Assembly (NCBI GenBank): GCA_026874595.1
Contig: CM049306.1
Coordinates: forward strand, 98,757,642 to 98,821,641
Direction: 5' to 3'
Source of the DNA: Sipunculus nudus
Lineage: Eukaryota > Annelida > Sipuncula > Golfingiida > Sipunculidae
DNA length: 64,000 nucleotides
The notes below the pieces were generated by a model. The model worked only from the letters and a program-made list of their open reading frames with translations, made no database searches and was not told the DNA's origin. The translations under genes were made by a program, and so were the position numbers. Shown piece after piece: positions 50,421 through 61,429 of this stretch; within the stretch, counting starts at the first letter, position 1, and every line of letters starts with the position of its first letter.

Positions 50421-51514
50421 TTGTTAACAAAAAAACACTGACTTCTTTATTCATTCCCCTAGACATTTCCCACTGCCTAGTGTTACAGAATCTGATTTTT
50501 TTTATCTCCGTTCCAGAATTTGTGTTCATCGCGCATACGTGATCTGTTTATATTAGGTTCCATAACATAATTAAAAAAAAAAGCGGTCAAAGAACTCCGT
50601 TTTCTTCTCCTTAATTATTCACCGAATATTTCTGAAACGTACATACGAACGGATTTCTCGCTTACTGGACTGTGGTCACCAACCTATAAACTCGTAGAGA
50701 ACGAGACAGTTCAACTGTTTATGGACACTCATTCCCGTACATCCTAATGGCACTTTGAAATAATCCCGTTTTGTGATTATGTTTTTAGAGACACCTGCCA
50801 CGTAATCTAAGGAATTACTGACCAAAATTCTGTCTGCACAACAGGCAAATGCATTTCCAAGACACTGGACACTTTTCTCTCTCTGAACACGAAATATTGC
50901 CATTGACGACTAGTAAACATAATATACCCATCTTCTAGGTTAAAGACTTAACGATTTTCGTAGCTCCAGGTACAAGTGATCTTAACCCTAATAGTTATTT
51001 TACAAAAACACGACTAGCGTCTACGTACATCGTTGCATAATTCACTTACTTTTCGCTTTCTGCTCTATATTCCGTATACATAATGGTCTACTTTATATAT
51101 TGCTATAAAACTTATGAAAACCCAATCAAGCTATCTAATTCGAGAAAAATGTTCCGTATAGGTCATATTAAGGCTACATCGATAATCAGGGTACATGAGA
51201 ACTTCAAGCTTTGATTGTCATCTAGATCGCTTTATTCTACATACCACTCGTCAACCTTAACACATTCCATGAATTACCACGGCCTATGACGAACGACTTC
51301 AAAATCCCCAAAACTGAAACTTTAGGAGAAATAAAACAAACACTTTTCCAAAAAGGTGTCATTTTGTTGGCACATATGTCCTTACTATCTTTTTACGGGA
51401 GGTAAGCCTTTAGAAACGTATTATATATGAATTATATTTGTAACTAAAATAAGAATATAGAAGAGGAAACTTAAAAAAACATTAAAAGGTTTTGACTCTG
51501 ATATGTACATATAC
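50421..51514. other. Intergenic, no gene recognised
   Basis: A 75-codon minus-strand frame at 50676-50903 has no firm family match. Nothing else is supported. Confidence 0.45.
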
Positions 51515-51738
51515 TATGAACGACTCGTCGCTCATATATTTGAGCTAAAGGTTCCTCACCTTGAAGAGTCTGATGGCAGCAAAGACCGTAGTTTCGATGA
51601 AATAATTCTCAGGTGAGATCAGCAATATCTTCTTGGCTCTTGCGACGTTGGTTTTCTATGAATGTCAGAAAGGCCTTTCCGGAACCACCAGAACCAAGAT
51701 GTCGAGATCCGGCGTAGGCGGGGTTATGCAATTCTACC
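51515..51738 (-). repeat. 3' LTR of the Ty3/gypsy relic
   Basis: Matches 52629-52853 along its length with scattered substitutions and small indels. An open frame at 51609-51845 runs from the tail region into it and is not considered a gene. Confidence 0.7.
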
Positions 51739-52399
51739 TTAATCCTCTCCTCTTGAAACACGTTTGCAGGTTGGAAATAAGCAGAGACATACAATGATAT
51801 AACAATAGCATCTCCATATGTTCTGTCAAGTAAATGAATGCCCAACTAAGACCGACAGAGCAAATCCAACAACAAGGAATATAAATGTAATACAAAATGG
51901 CATACAGGTCAAAACAACAAACCTAAGAAATACTCTTAACCCTTAAAATTATCTTACATGATTAAGGGCTCCATGTTTAGTAAAACATTGTGAGTGATCA
52001 GGGAGAAGTGAAGCAAAGACAGGCCCTGGTCCTCCAGCTCGGCTGACTGGACCAAGCAAATTAGTATGGATGAAGCTCTCATGCGAAAGGTTGGGGCCTC
52101 GATTCTGCAGCTGTGCCAACTGAACCGAGATGTTTGTTGTGAAAAGCAAATCTAAACTAAATTATGTCAACAAGTAAACTAAGCACAAGGGTTTGTACAG
52201 CTTCCTGTGGGTTCTGGCAGTGACCTCTGCCTTCTCTGTTGCCCTGTCCTGCATGGCCGTATCCAGTATGTCGCTGCTCTCAGTTTCAACTCCTTGTCCT
52301 GGTAGTTGGGAACTCTCATTACCTGCTACCTCGGTATGGTAGATTGTCTGTTCGTCAGAATCAGTTGGGTCTATCAAAGCTAAGCCGTTTGACTAACCC

Positions 52400-52605
52400 G
52401 CATGATCCTGATTTAGGGACATTATCTTCTTGGAAGAAAAAGTTCCTTGTCCTCCGAAGCCACAACGGAATGGAATCATCAGAAACTCTCTTGAGATTAT
52501 CATGGTGCACATATTTGTCTTTTTTTCCTAAAACGCAACAGATAAATAAGGTTTTTCTCCTTCACCACTACCTAAGGGCCTTTCCAGATTGGGCGTTACT
52601 TGAGA
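52400..52605 (-). pseudogene. Integrase C-terminal (GPY/F-type) remnant of the Ty3/gypsy element
   Basis: On the - strand the reading RPIWKGP is followed by a stop (TAG, 52572-52574) and then VVVKEKNLIYLL; further on, in another phase, KYVHHDNLKRV and IPLWLRR. These are landmarks of the GPY/F module and following basic stretch of chromovirus/Ty3-gypsy integrases. The stop sits where the family has the aromatic residue of GPY/F. A further frameshift precedes an acidic tail (IDPTDSDEQTIYHTEV), so no intact protein can be made. Confidence 0.65.
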
Positions 52606-52628
52606 CTGGTCCCGTCCTCATCGCCAAA

Positions 52629-52853
52629 TACGAATGACTCGTCGCTCATGTATGTGAGCAATAGTTATGCCCACCTTGAAGAGTCTGAAGGCAACAAAGA
52701 CCGTAGATTCGATGCAATAATTCTCAGGTGAGATCAGCTTATCTTCTTGGCCCTTGCAACGTCGATCTTCTGCGCATGTCCCAAAAGCCTTTCCGGAACC
52801 ACAAAAATCCAGATCGACACCCGGCGTCGGCGGGGTTATGCAATTCTACCACA
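52629..52853 (-). repeat. 5' LTR of the Ty3/gypsy relic
   Basis: 225 bp on the - strand, beginning TGTGGTAGAATTGC and ending GAGTCATTCGTA just before the putative primer-binding site. Its first 113 bp are also the start of the tandemly duplicated 1.9-kb unit. Confidence 0.7.
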
Positions 52854-54566
52854 ATAGTTCGGAAATAAAGAACCAGACGTATAATACATATCATACATAG
52901 TTTGGAAGTTGAATTGTAAAATTTTAAAGCGTTGCTACATTGTGCAATGTTATTGGAATTGCCGTTTGACTTAGCGACCCTTATTGTGAGAAGACTAACT
53001 AATGTAAAAACCTTGGTACATATGTTGTGTATAATGTGATATATGTTAAGAAAAACATTTTTAACAACAATCCATTATGCAATAATTGATCAATAAGTGT
53101 TGGGTAATTTATTAAGTTCTTTTTTTATTTCACCTTTACATTGTTTATATTCTGCAAATATAATTTCTGCAATTTTCTGTTTGTGCCTCAATTAAGCTTT
53201 GGAATCAGTAGATGATAACTCAGACCTCAGGATTTGACACGCCCTTTTAAAAAATAAATTAAAACAGATATTTCTTTTTAAGATTCTATATATTTTGTGA
53301 TTGCCATGGCGATCCATATTGGACATAAGTGGATAAACAGTCAGGTACCATCACTCGTGATGTATTGTTTACGGTACACCGAAGGGTAATTACTAGTCAG
53401 TCATGACTTTTTTCAAGACCTCATATCTCACCGGTTTATTGGATAAAACTGATTAAATGACATATTAAACACCATATTGACTGTATGATTCCTTGTTATC
53501 GCCAATTTTTTATACACTAGTCGTTTTAAATGAGTTGTTCCTGACAATCATTTTTATCATTTCCTCTATCAACTATTGTTTATTTAACAATTACAAATTT
53601 CAACCCGTATCGTAATATTATTACGGTGGCTTGCAGTTTGCTTGCAGTTGCGACGACTGTCATTGACCAGTAGCAGTGAGGATTATTATTTAGATATTTC
53701 CAATCATTAGGTAATAGCGTCATATGGACGTTATAAAGTTTTTTTTCTCAGTTGCTAATTCCCGTCTTTTCTCTTGTCCGTTTGTATGTTGTTGTGCAGA
53801 TAATGCCTTAAAAAGCTCTCACTAAATGTTACAGAAACACTTTCGAAGGATTAGAAAAAGAGAAAAAGGGCTAACATTTTATGGCGATTCAATTATATCA
53901 GTTTTAGGGGGAGTTCTCGATACGAATCTAGGCCAAGTTCACCTCTCTCTGTTTTCTACTTTTTTCTACTCTTCACACAATCTCCAAAAATCGTTCTTCT
54001 GTTTCCTGCTTCTACAGAAGAGTGATATTGGACATTCCATTATTACCACATGTTCAACTAATGGCATGCACCGCTGATTGTCATTGATCTTAACAGTGTA
54101 TTTATATACCAAATATGATATTCAGACGCTCCTCATTGTATTAATTGTACCCCACAGAGCACGGCACTTATGGCTTATTGTGATTACCTAGCTGTACATT
54201 AGCTATATATAAATGCAATGTCATACCACCTTTTGTTCATACTTAGTTGATTTTGACTGACTTTACAGTTAGAACAGCAAAATGCAAGTGTTGAGTCAGG
54301 TAATTTTTCCTTAACAGTGAATGTTACATGTTTACATGACTCAGCACGTTCATTGCCAACATCTGATCATTATATTATTGAAACATCATTTGCAGAAGCA
54401 ATTCCAAATATGTAGGTGTGTGGTTTGTGTGCAAATAACTGAATGACGGCTACCTAAACATCATTATGCAGGAAACATCTTGAACAGTCAAAATATGTAT
54501 GAACAATATTAATATCTTAAACGACTAGTGATGAAGTAAAGTATGCATTATTTTTTTTTCAAAAAT
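52741..54566. repeat. 1.9-kb tandem duplication, copy 1
   Basis: Extends from ATCTTCTTGGCCC inside the LTR to the T-rich stretch ending TTTTTTCAAAAA. Copy 2 is 54635-56457, about 1.89 kb downstream and nearly identical, differing at roughly ten visible positions including 1-2-nt indels. An 83-codon frame (53826-54077) is identical in both copies at the protein level but has no recognised domain. Confidence 0.95.
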
Positions 54567-54634
54567 TATCTTCTTGGCCCTTGCAACGTCGATCTTCTGC
54601 GCATGTCCCAAAAGCCTTTCCGGAACCACAAAAA
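54567..54634. repeat. 68-bp partial unit between the two 1.9-kb copies
   Basis: Starts TTATCTTCTTGGCCC and ends GGAACCACAAAAA, identical to the first bases of copy 2, so LTR start sequence occurs twice in succession. CAAAAA occurs at both junctions. Confidence 0.9.
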
Positions 54635-56457
54635 TTATCTTCTTGGCCCTTGCAACGTCGATCTTCTGCGCATGTCCCAAAAGCCTTTCCGGAACCACAA
54701 AAATCCAGATCGACACCTGGCGTCGGCGGGGTTATGCAATTCTACCACAATAGTTCGGAAATAAAGAACTAGACGTATAATACATATCATACATAGTTTG
54801 GAAGTTGAATTGTAAAATTTTAAAGCGTTGCTACATTGTGCAATGTTATTGGAATTGCCGTTTGACTTAGCGACCCTTATTGTGAGAAGACTAACTAATG
54901 TAAAAACCTTGGTACATATGTTGTGTATAATGTGATATATGTTAAGAAAAACATTTTTAACAACAATCCATTATGCAATAATTGATCAATAAGTGTTGGG
55001 CAATTTATTAAGTTTTTTTTTATTTCACCTTTACATTGTTTATATTCTGCAAATATAATTTCTGCAATTTTCTGTTTGTGCCTCAATTAAGTTTTCGAAT
55101 CAGTAGATGATAACTCAGACCTCAGGATTTGACACGCCCTTTTAAAAAATAAATTAAAACAGATATTTCTTTTTAAGATTCTATATATTTTGTGATTGCC
55201 ATGGCGATCCATATTGGACATAAGTGGATAAACAATCAGGTACCATCACTCGTGATGTATTGTTCACGGTACACCGAGGGTAATTACTAGTCACTCATGA
55301 CTTTTTTCAAGACCTCATATCTCACCGGTTTATTGGATAAAACTGATTAAATGACATATTAAACACCATATTGACTATATGATTCCTTGTTATCGCCAAT
55401 TTTTTATACACTAGTCGTTTTAAATGAGTTGTTCCTGACAATCATTTTTATCATTTCCTCTATCAACTATTGTTTTTTTAACAATTACAAATTTCAACCC
55501 GTATCGTAATATTATTACGGTGGCTTGCAGTTTGCTTGCAGTTGCGACGACTGTCATTGACCAGTAGCAGTGAGGATTATTATTTAGATATTTCCAATCA
55601 TTAGGTAATAGCGTCATATGGACGTTATAAAGTTTTTTTTCTCAGTTGCTAATTCCCGTCTTTTCTCTTGTCCGTTTGTATGTTGTTGTGCAGATAATGC
55701 CTTAAAAAGCTCTCACTAAATGTTACAGAAACACTTTCGAAGGATTAGAAAAAGAGAAAAAGGGCTAACATTTTATGGCGATTCAATTATATCAGTTTTA
55801 GGGGGAGTTCTCGATACGAATCTAGGCCAAGTTCACCTCTCTCTGTTTTCTACTTTTTTCTACTCTTCACACAATCTCCAAAAATCGTTCTTCTGTTTCC
55901 TGCTTCTACAGAAGAGTGATATTGGACATTCCATTATTACCACATGTTCAACTAATGGCATGCACCGCTGATTGTCATTGATCTTAACAGTGTATTTATA
56001 TACCAAATATGATATTCAGACGCTCCTCATTGTATTAATTGTACCCCACAGAGCACGGCACTTATGGCTTATTGTGATTACCTAGCTGTACATTAGCTAT
56101 ATATAAATGCAATGTCATACCACCTTTTGTTCATACTTAGTTGATTTTGACTGACTTTACAGTTAGAACAGCAAAATGCAAGTGTTGAGTCAGGTAATTT
56201 TTCCTTAACAGTGAATGTTACATGTTTACATGACTCAGCACGTTCATTGCCAACATCTGATCATTATATTATTGAAACATCATTTGCAGAAGCAATTCCA
56301 AATATGTAGGTGTGTGGTTTGTGTGCAAATAACTGAATGACGGCTACCTAAACATCATTATGCAGGAAACATCTTGAACAGTCAAAATATGTATGAACAA
56401 TATTAATATCTTAAACGACTAGTGATGAAGTAAAGTATGCATTATTTTTTTTCAAAA
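54635..56457. repeat. 1.9-kb tandem duplication, copy 2
   Basis: Runs parallel to 52741-54566 to the shared TTTTTTTTCAAAAA, after which unique sequence (GAATAGTTGGTC) begins. See copy 1. Confidence 0.95.
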
Positions 56458-57404
56458 AGAATAGTTGGTCTGATTCTGTTTAATGTGTCTTGGCAATATT
56501 TGGTATAAACAGCTAACATAGTCCAAAACGGCTCGGTTGATATTTGATTGCTAAAGCTAGCCAGATAGCATAACATAACCTCTAAAATGAAAATGAATAG
56601 TTTAACCTACTGGTTGCCAGTTCGGTTAATACATAATCTTTATCGGCTTAAGTAGATTGAGTGACCTCCATAGGAGATAAAAACATTTAAAAATAAAAGA
56701 AATTGCAGCCTACAATGTGCAGAAACAAATGTGATTAAAATGCCATTCTGACTAATACGGCTTATTGTCACTCGACAATTGGTGAAGCGGATGTTGTCAT
56801 CATTTTGATTTCCGAAGGTGTGGAAGAGCTGCCATTCTGCAGCGTTGAAATTTAGACAGTAGCGTAAATAGGGATAAGCAAGTATGTGATAATAACATTA
56901 TGTCTGTAAAGACTTGTTTGCTAACAACACAGCGTACACATGTAAAACGTTCGTTTATTGTAATGTTCCTGATATAGAAAGGTTTTACTAATTGCGGTTA
57001 TTTTTAACACTGGGGGATAGTGCAAAGTAGATCAAAGCTATTGGTGTTTTTTTTTATGAAATTGAGGTCAGAAATACACCAGTTTATCTACCATATTTTT
57101 TATTGACAATACTGATATTAAGCCTGAGGGAAGTCAGCGCTTGTCACCAATTTCTGGCAGTACACCAGAATTACTACAATGAAACAGTTAATGGTATTTC
57201 AGTTTATCAAAGTCATTAACTGCAAACAATATTTAATGTGTTTTGCCGAAGTTGTCAAGGCAATATACCGACATAATGAGGTCGAACAATTGAACACAGT
57301 GATTATGTTTGTGCTAGTTTAACACGGCGGTTGGCTTAAGTAACACATTATCGGTATTGCCAAAAAAATCAATGGATCCCATTTCAGACTGTCAAAGGTA
57401 AGAG
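56458..57404. other. Intergenic upstream of gene D, no gene recognised
   Basis: AT-rich with no extended open frame. It lies between the duplication and the conserved gene D promoter. Confidence 0.5.
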
Positions 57405-57503
57405 GGATTCAATGGATATTGATTCATTACTAAATATGTTCTGTGAGGTCTGCGAGGAATAAAATCCGGCCTACCATGTACCGGTCAGGAGATGTTAGCC
57501 AGG
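57405..57503 (+). promoter_or_regulatory. Proximal promoter of gene D, conserved with gene C
   Basis: Shares TTCAATGGATAT, TGTGAGGT--GCGAGGAATAAAA and TACCGGTCAGGA with 37625-37739. The TATA-like AATAAAA is at 57458-57464, 40 bp before the preferred ATG. Confidence 0.65.
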
Positions 57504-60500
57504 ATGTGTAGCACAAACATCGCGTTTCGTGTTACAGGACTGCTCCTGCTTCTTGGGCAGCTTCAAGCAGGTAAAGAGGTCCTGAGTTTAAATATTTCTT
57601 ATTGATTTGATATACAGCTTAAAAAAGAATTCATTTTTTTTTCAAACAAAAAAGCTATGAACCAATGTATCCGACAAGAGAATTTGAAATCTCCCTTACT
57701 GTCATCAGTAACAGAATTTTCAATTGCGTCCAATTCTCGTACATCATTCTCGTGCATCATTCGCGTGCATCATTCGTCGGTGATGATGAATGTACATGAT
57801 ATTTTACCAGGTAAAGTCCTCATCTATCTTTGAAAACATTTAATTATTTATTTATGTAAATTATTTAAATACATTTTATTCACAATAAATTAAGTTGTTA
57901 AACTTGAAAACAAAGATATATCTTAGACATGAATATATTGCATTCGGACGCATTGTCAGCAATTAAATAATTTAAAATAAATTACAGACTTTTTGTCTTG
58001 TTTATCATCGTCTTTATGTACGCTGTCTACTTATTTACGGAACACAAATTTTAAAAGAAGGAAATGTCAGACAGGTTATTCTGTAATGTTAAACAGTCAT
58101 GCCTGTATAAAAAGTAACTTTAACAGTTGAGCAGAGCGGAGAGAAGCGCCTGATTGCCGACTTGATGAGTACATACGACAGAAGAGTCAGACCTATAGTC
58201 AACGTCTCGGAGGCCGTCACGGTCTCACTCAACTTCTACGTTCTGTCGATTTCAGAATTCGTAAGTGTGGCCATATATATAAAAACTATTTTAGAGTCTT
58301 TTGCTTATTTAAGAAATTTAAAACATAAAATATTCAATAATGCTACCCACATACGACCTTACGTATTTGGTTGAGTTTGGGGTTTTGAACACTGATTTGT
58401 CAGAGATCTTTGCCGATGGGCGATTCTTCCACTTTTTATAATAGGTTTCGATAAAAGTAAAATCACCTTCAGGTAACAATATGTTTCGAAACAGGTTGAA
58501 GCACGACTTAACAGAAGAAATGTTATCGAAACTAAATTATTTTATTTTCTTGACAGAACTGTCCGAGCGCTTCAGCTCAAAATCGGCAAAATTCTACTGA
58601 AAATCGAATGATCCCGTGGGTCATTATTGCCATGGGCTTTGGAATACAACCATGTTTTATAATTCTGAATATGTATCTGTAAAGAACCAGGCACGGTGAT
58701 AAAGCACACTCTGATGAAGAAAATTAGTTTTAAATCTTCGCTGTTGTAGAGACAAATGTGTGAATTTGAAAAAAAAAATCTTTGAAATTCAAAATACTTC
58801 AGTTCATGGCACATGCGCACAACATTTATTTAAAAAAAGTGACCACTTGCAAGTTTGTCAGCTTCATACTATTGACATTTGTTAACACATGTACCTGGCA
58901 CAATGCTATTAGTGATTTAATTATTTAATTCTCTCCTAGGTCCTGATGTAGGGAATTTAGTTTTTTTTTGTATGACAGCCCCTTTTAGGCTTACATGTTT
59001 AATGTGTTGGTTTACCTTATGCACATTTACAAAATAAGGAAAAGCAAAATGTTATTACCTGGATGCATGTAATATGTGTTTTTTTAATTATAGGAGGAGA
59101 GAAAACAGGAATTGAAAGTGTTTGGAGTTCTTGAAGTGGTAAGAAATTAATTCGCTTTCCCACTCACACAAAAAAAAGACGTGCTCACTCAGACCAAAAA
59201 TATGACATTACAAAATGTTGGGATGATTCTTGATTATTGTTTGTTTAACACCTTTACAACACAAAAATATTGCATCATACATGAAAAAAATATTAAACGT
59301 ACAAAACTGCGTCGTCCTATAGCCTTCATGTAAAGAATAAGCTTAGTATAGATAACAAAATAAGAGCCTGAATAATATATTATTCTAACTTTATTCAGTC
59401 TCAGTCCTGCCTCTGCACTCGGTATTTCATTTAACATTTTCCCTCATATTGTTGAAATCGAGATTTTCACCGAAATCAGAGGCCAAAACTGTGATACATA
59501 CGATGAGAGGACATGAACTGGCGGCGACGACACAGAATTTCAAGCTAACAGTCCTACAACATAAGTAACGTCTTGCCCTCTCTGATGTAAAATGTATTCA
59601 ATTAATCACATGACCTACAGTACAGTCATAAAGGCTTAACTATCGTTGTAAAGAACGTTTCTGTCAGTAAAATACTAGGTTATATGTTAAAAAATATATA
59701 AAAAGATCATCTACAAGCAATACACCCTTATCTGTCACGTGATTCCAACAGATATGGAAAGATGAATACCTGACTTGGAACCCAGCGAACTATAACGGGA
59801 CTGACGCCATCACGGTTCCTCCTGGTCAGCTGTGGGTGCCGGATATTGTACTGACCAACAGGTTTGCATCACAAAGTTTGTCAAAAGAACGGCCAATCAA
59901 TAAGATAAATTACGTATTTCCAAACTGGGACTTTTGCTGCGAAGGACGAATTCCTTGTATTCTTATTGGCACAGCCCTGACAAAATCAAAAATATTTTGA
60001 ATAAGATTTATTTATTTATCCTTAAGAGTATTTTCTTAATTACACATTATTAGCTTTAAATTGTTCCTACTAGTAATACAGCCTACTCTTAATATATCAA
60101 GGCATTAAAGTTTTGAATAAGACTTATTTATTTCTCCTTAAGACTATTTTCTTAAGTACACATTATCAGCTTTCAATTGTTACTACAAGTAATACAGCCT
60201 CCTCTTTATATATCAAGGCATTAAAGTTAAGTAATGAACGGGTTTCCGAATCCATTTATCAGCGGCATTCCTTCTATTGCAGTGCAACAAAAATGTATGA
60301 TGACAGTTACTACGATAGATTTCACATGGTCGTTACAAACACAGGTCACGTGAGGTGGGTACCAGCAGGTCACATGAGCACAAGCTGTAAGCTCAACCTC
60401 GAAGCTTATCCTTTTGACGTACAAACTTGCCAGTTTGAATTCGACAACTGGAGTTATGACGGGAGAAAGGTTGCTCTGGTCAACGGGACTTCAGAGATAA

Positions 60501-61429
60501 ATCTGGTCTTATATTCTCCACATGGCGAGTGGGACATCACTCGCAACAGTTTAGAGGGCTCCACCTTTGTAGCTCCAAATGGTGTTTTATATAAAAGGGT
60601 CAAGGCCGTTGTTCAGCTTACCAGAAAATATACCTTCTACTTGGTGATCATCGTGGCACCATCGATGTTGATGTCCTTGCTGTCAATATTCGTCTTCTGT
60701 CTGCCGCCTGACGCTGGAGAGAAGATTTCCCTAGGTGTGACTGTTCTACTTTCGTTTTCAGTGTTTTCTCTGCTCGTTGCCGACAACCTGCCCAAAACCT
60801 CTGACCACGTCCCAGTCTTAGGTAATTTTCTCTCGTATATGTAGTAAAGATTCATTGTCACTCTAGGTGCACACTTTCTCTTGCTATTCTATTTTTACTG
60901 ATCCAATTGTCAACATAAAAGGAAATCTGTAAACTGAAAGTTTAATTTTACAGTTACCTACCTGACGTCGGCGATGGTAATGGCAGCGGCATCCCTGGTG
61001 ATGTCGGTCTTCATCTTACGCGTACACCATCATGGACCAAGGTCACGTGTTCCAAGATGGCTTCGCTTTGTCGCATTCAGATGTCTGGGGAAAATTGTGC
61101 TTTTCCCGGGGCCAGAGGATGACAACAAGACTTTTCCTGAGCCCAAGATCGACACCACACATATAGAGGATTATGACTCGAACGTTATAGAATCTGAAAA
61201 TGTGAAAGTTAAAAAGGCTAGGCCAGATGGCGAGGTGTTAGCCGCGGTGAAACAGATTTTGAACCATGTGATGAAAATGACCGAGCACCTGGAACAGAGC
61301 AAGCAGGATGACGTCATCTGGGAAGAATGGAAGGGGGTTGCAGTCGTCATGGACCGTTTCTTTTGTGGACTGTATGTCGTGGGCATTATTATAATGTCCG
61401 TGCTTGTGTTATATACAAAACAGGCATAG
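57504..61429 (+). CDS. nAChR-like Cys-loop ion-channel subunit (gene D)
   Basis: Six exons: 57504-57570, 58127-58260, 59094-59138, 59752-59861, 60283-60821, 60954-61429; 456 residues, exon lengths identical to gene C. ATG 57504 is preferred because it aligns with the gene C start and gives MCSTNIAFRVTGLLLLLGQ; an in-frame ATG at 57492 would add MLAR. The Cys-loop is C-KLNLEAYPFDVQT-C, loop B NWSYDG, TM2 GEKISLGVTVLLSFSVF with Asp at 20', and TM4 follows WEEWKGVAVVMDRFF. Loop A is WVPDIVLTN (Thr for Tyr), loop D Val for Trp (VFGVLEVIWKDEY), and loop C (SLEGSTFVAPNG) is short without vicinal Cys. It is clearly a recent paralogue of C. A plasma-membrane pentameric cation channel is expected, with ligand unknown. 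Confidence 0.9.
57734..57772. repeat. 13-bp tandem repeat x3 in gene D intron 1
   Basis: CTCGTACATCATT, CTCGTGCATCATT and CGCGTGCATCATT in succession, followed by a partly inverted GATGATGAATG. Confidence 0.85.
59998..60228. repeat. Tandem duplication, ~116-bp unit x2, in gene D intron 4
   Basis: Both copies run from TGAATAAGA-TTATTTATTT to ATATATCAAGGCATTAAAGT with about 10% differences by eye. The duplication makes an open frame upstream of exon 5 that begins at 60113; the true exon begins at 60283 after TTGCAG. Confidence 0.85.

Larger units (their letters stand above)
51515..52853 (-). mobile_element. Degenerate Ty3/gypsy-type LTR retrotransposon, internally deleted
   Basis: Two ~225-bp direct repeats (51515-51738 and 52629-52853) share GCGACGAGTC, GACTCTTCAAG, TCTCACCTGAGAATTAT, TTCCGGAAA and TAGAATTGCATAACCCCGCC. 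On the - strand the upstream LTR is followed at 52628 by TTTGGCGATGAGGACGGG, which fits a primer-binding site; a purine-rich tract (AAGAGGAGAGGATTAAGG) precedes the other LTR. Between them only about 890 bp remain: the C-terminal end of an integrase plus a tail frame. Gag, protease, reverse transcriptase, RNase H and the integrase core are gone. No exact target-site duplication was found. Confidence 0.75.

Noticed and set aside
50676-50903. 75-codon minus-strand frame with a cysteine-containing stretch
   Set aside because: A faint resemblance to cysteine-protease-like QC motifs was considered but is too short and lacks a second conserved block.
51609-51845. 78-codon minus-strand frame as a host gene exon
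   Set aside because: It runs across the purine tract into a sequence repeated at 52629-52853, so it belongs to the LTR element.
53826-54077. 83-codon frame identical in both 1.9-kb copies
   Set aside because: Its conservation follows from the recent duplication and says nothing about coding; no domain was recognised.
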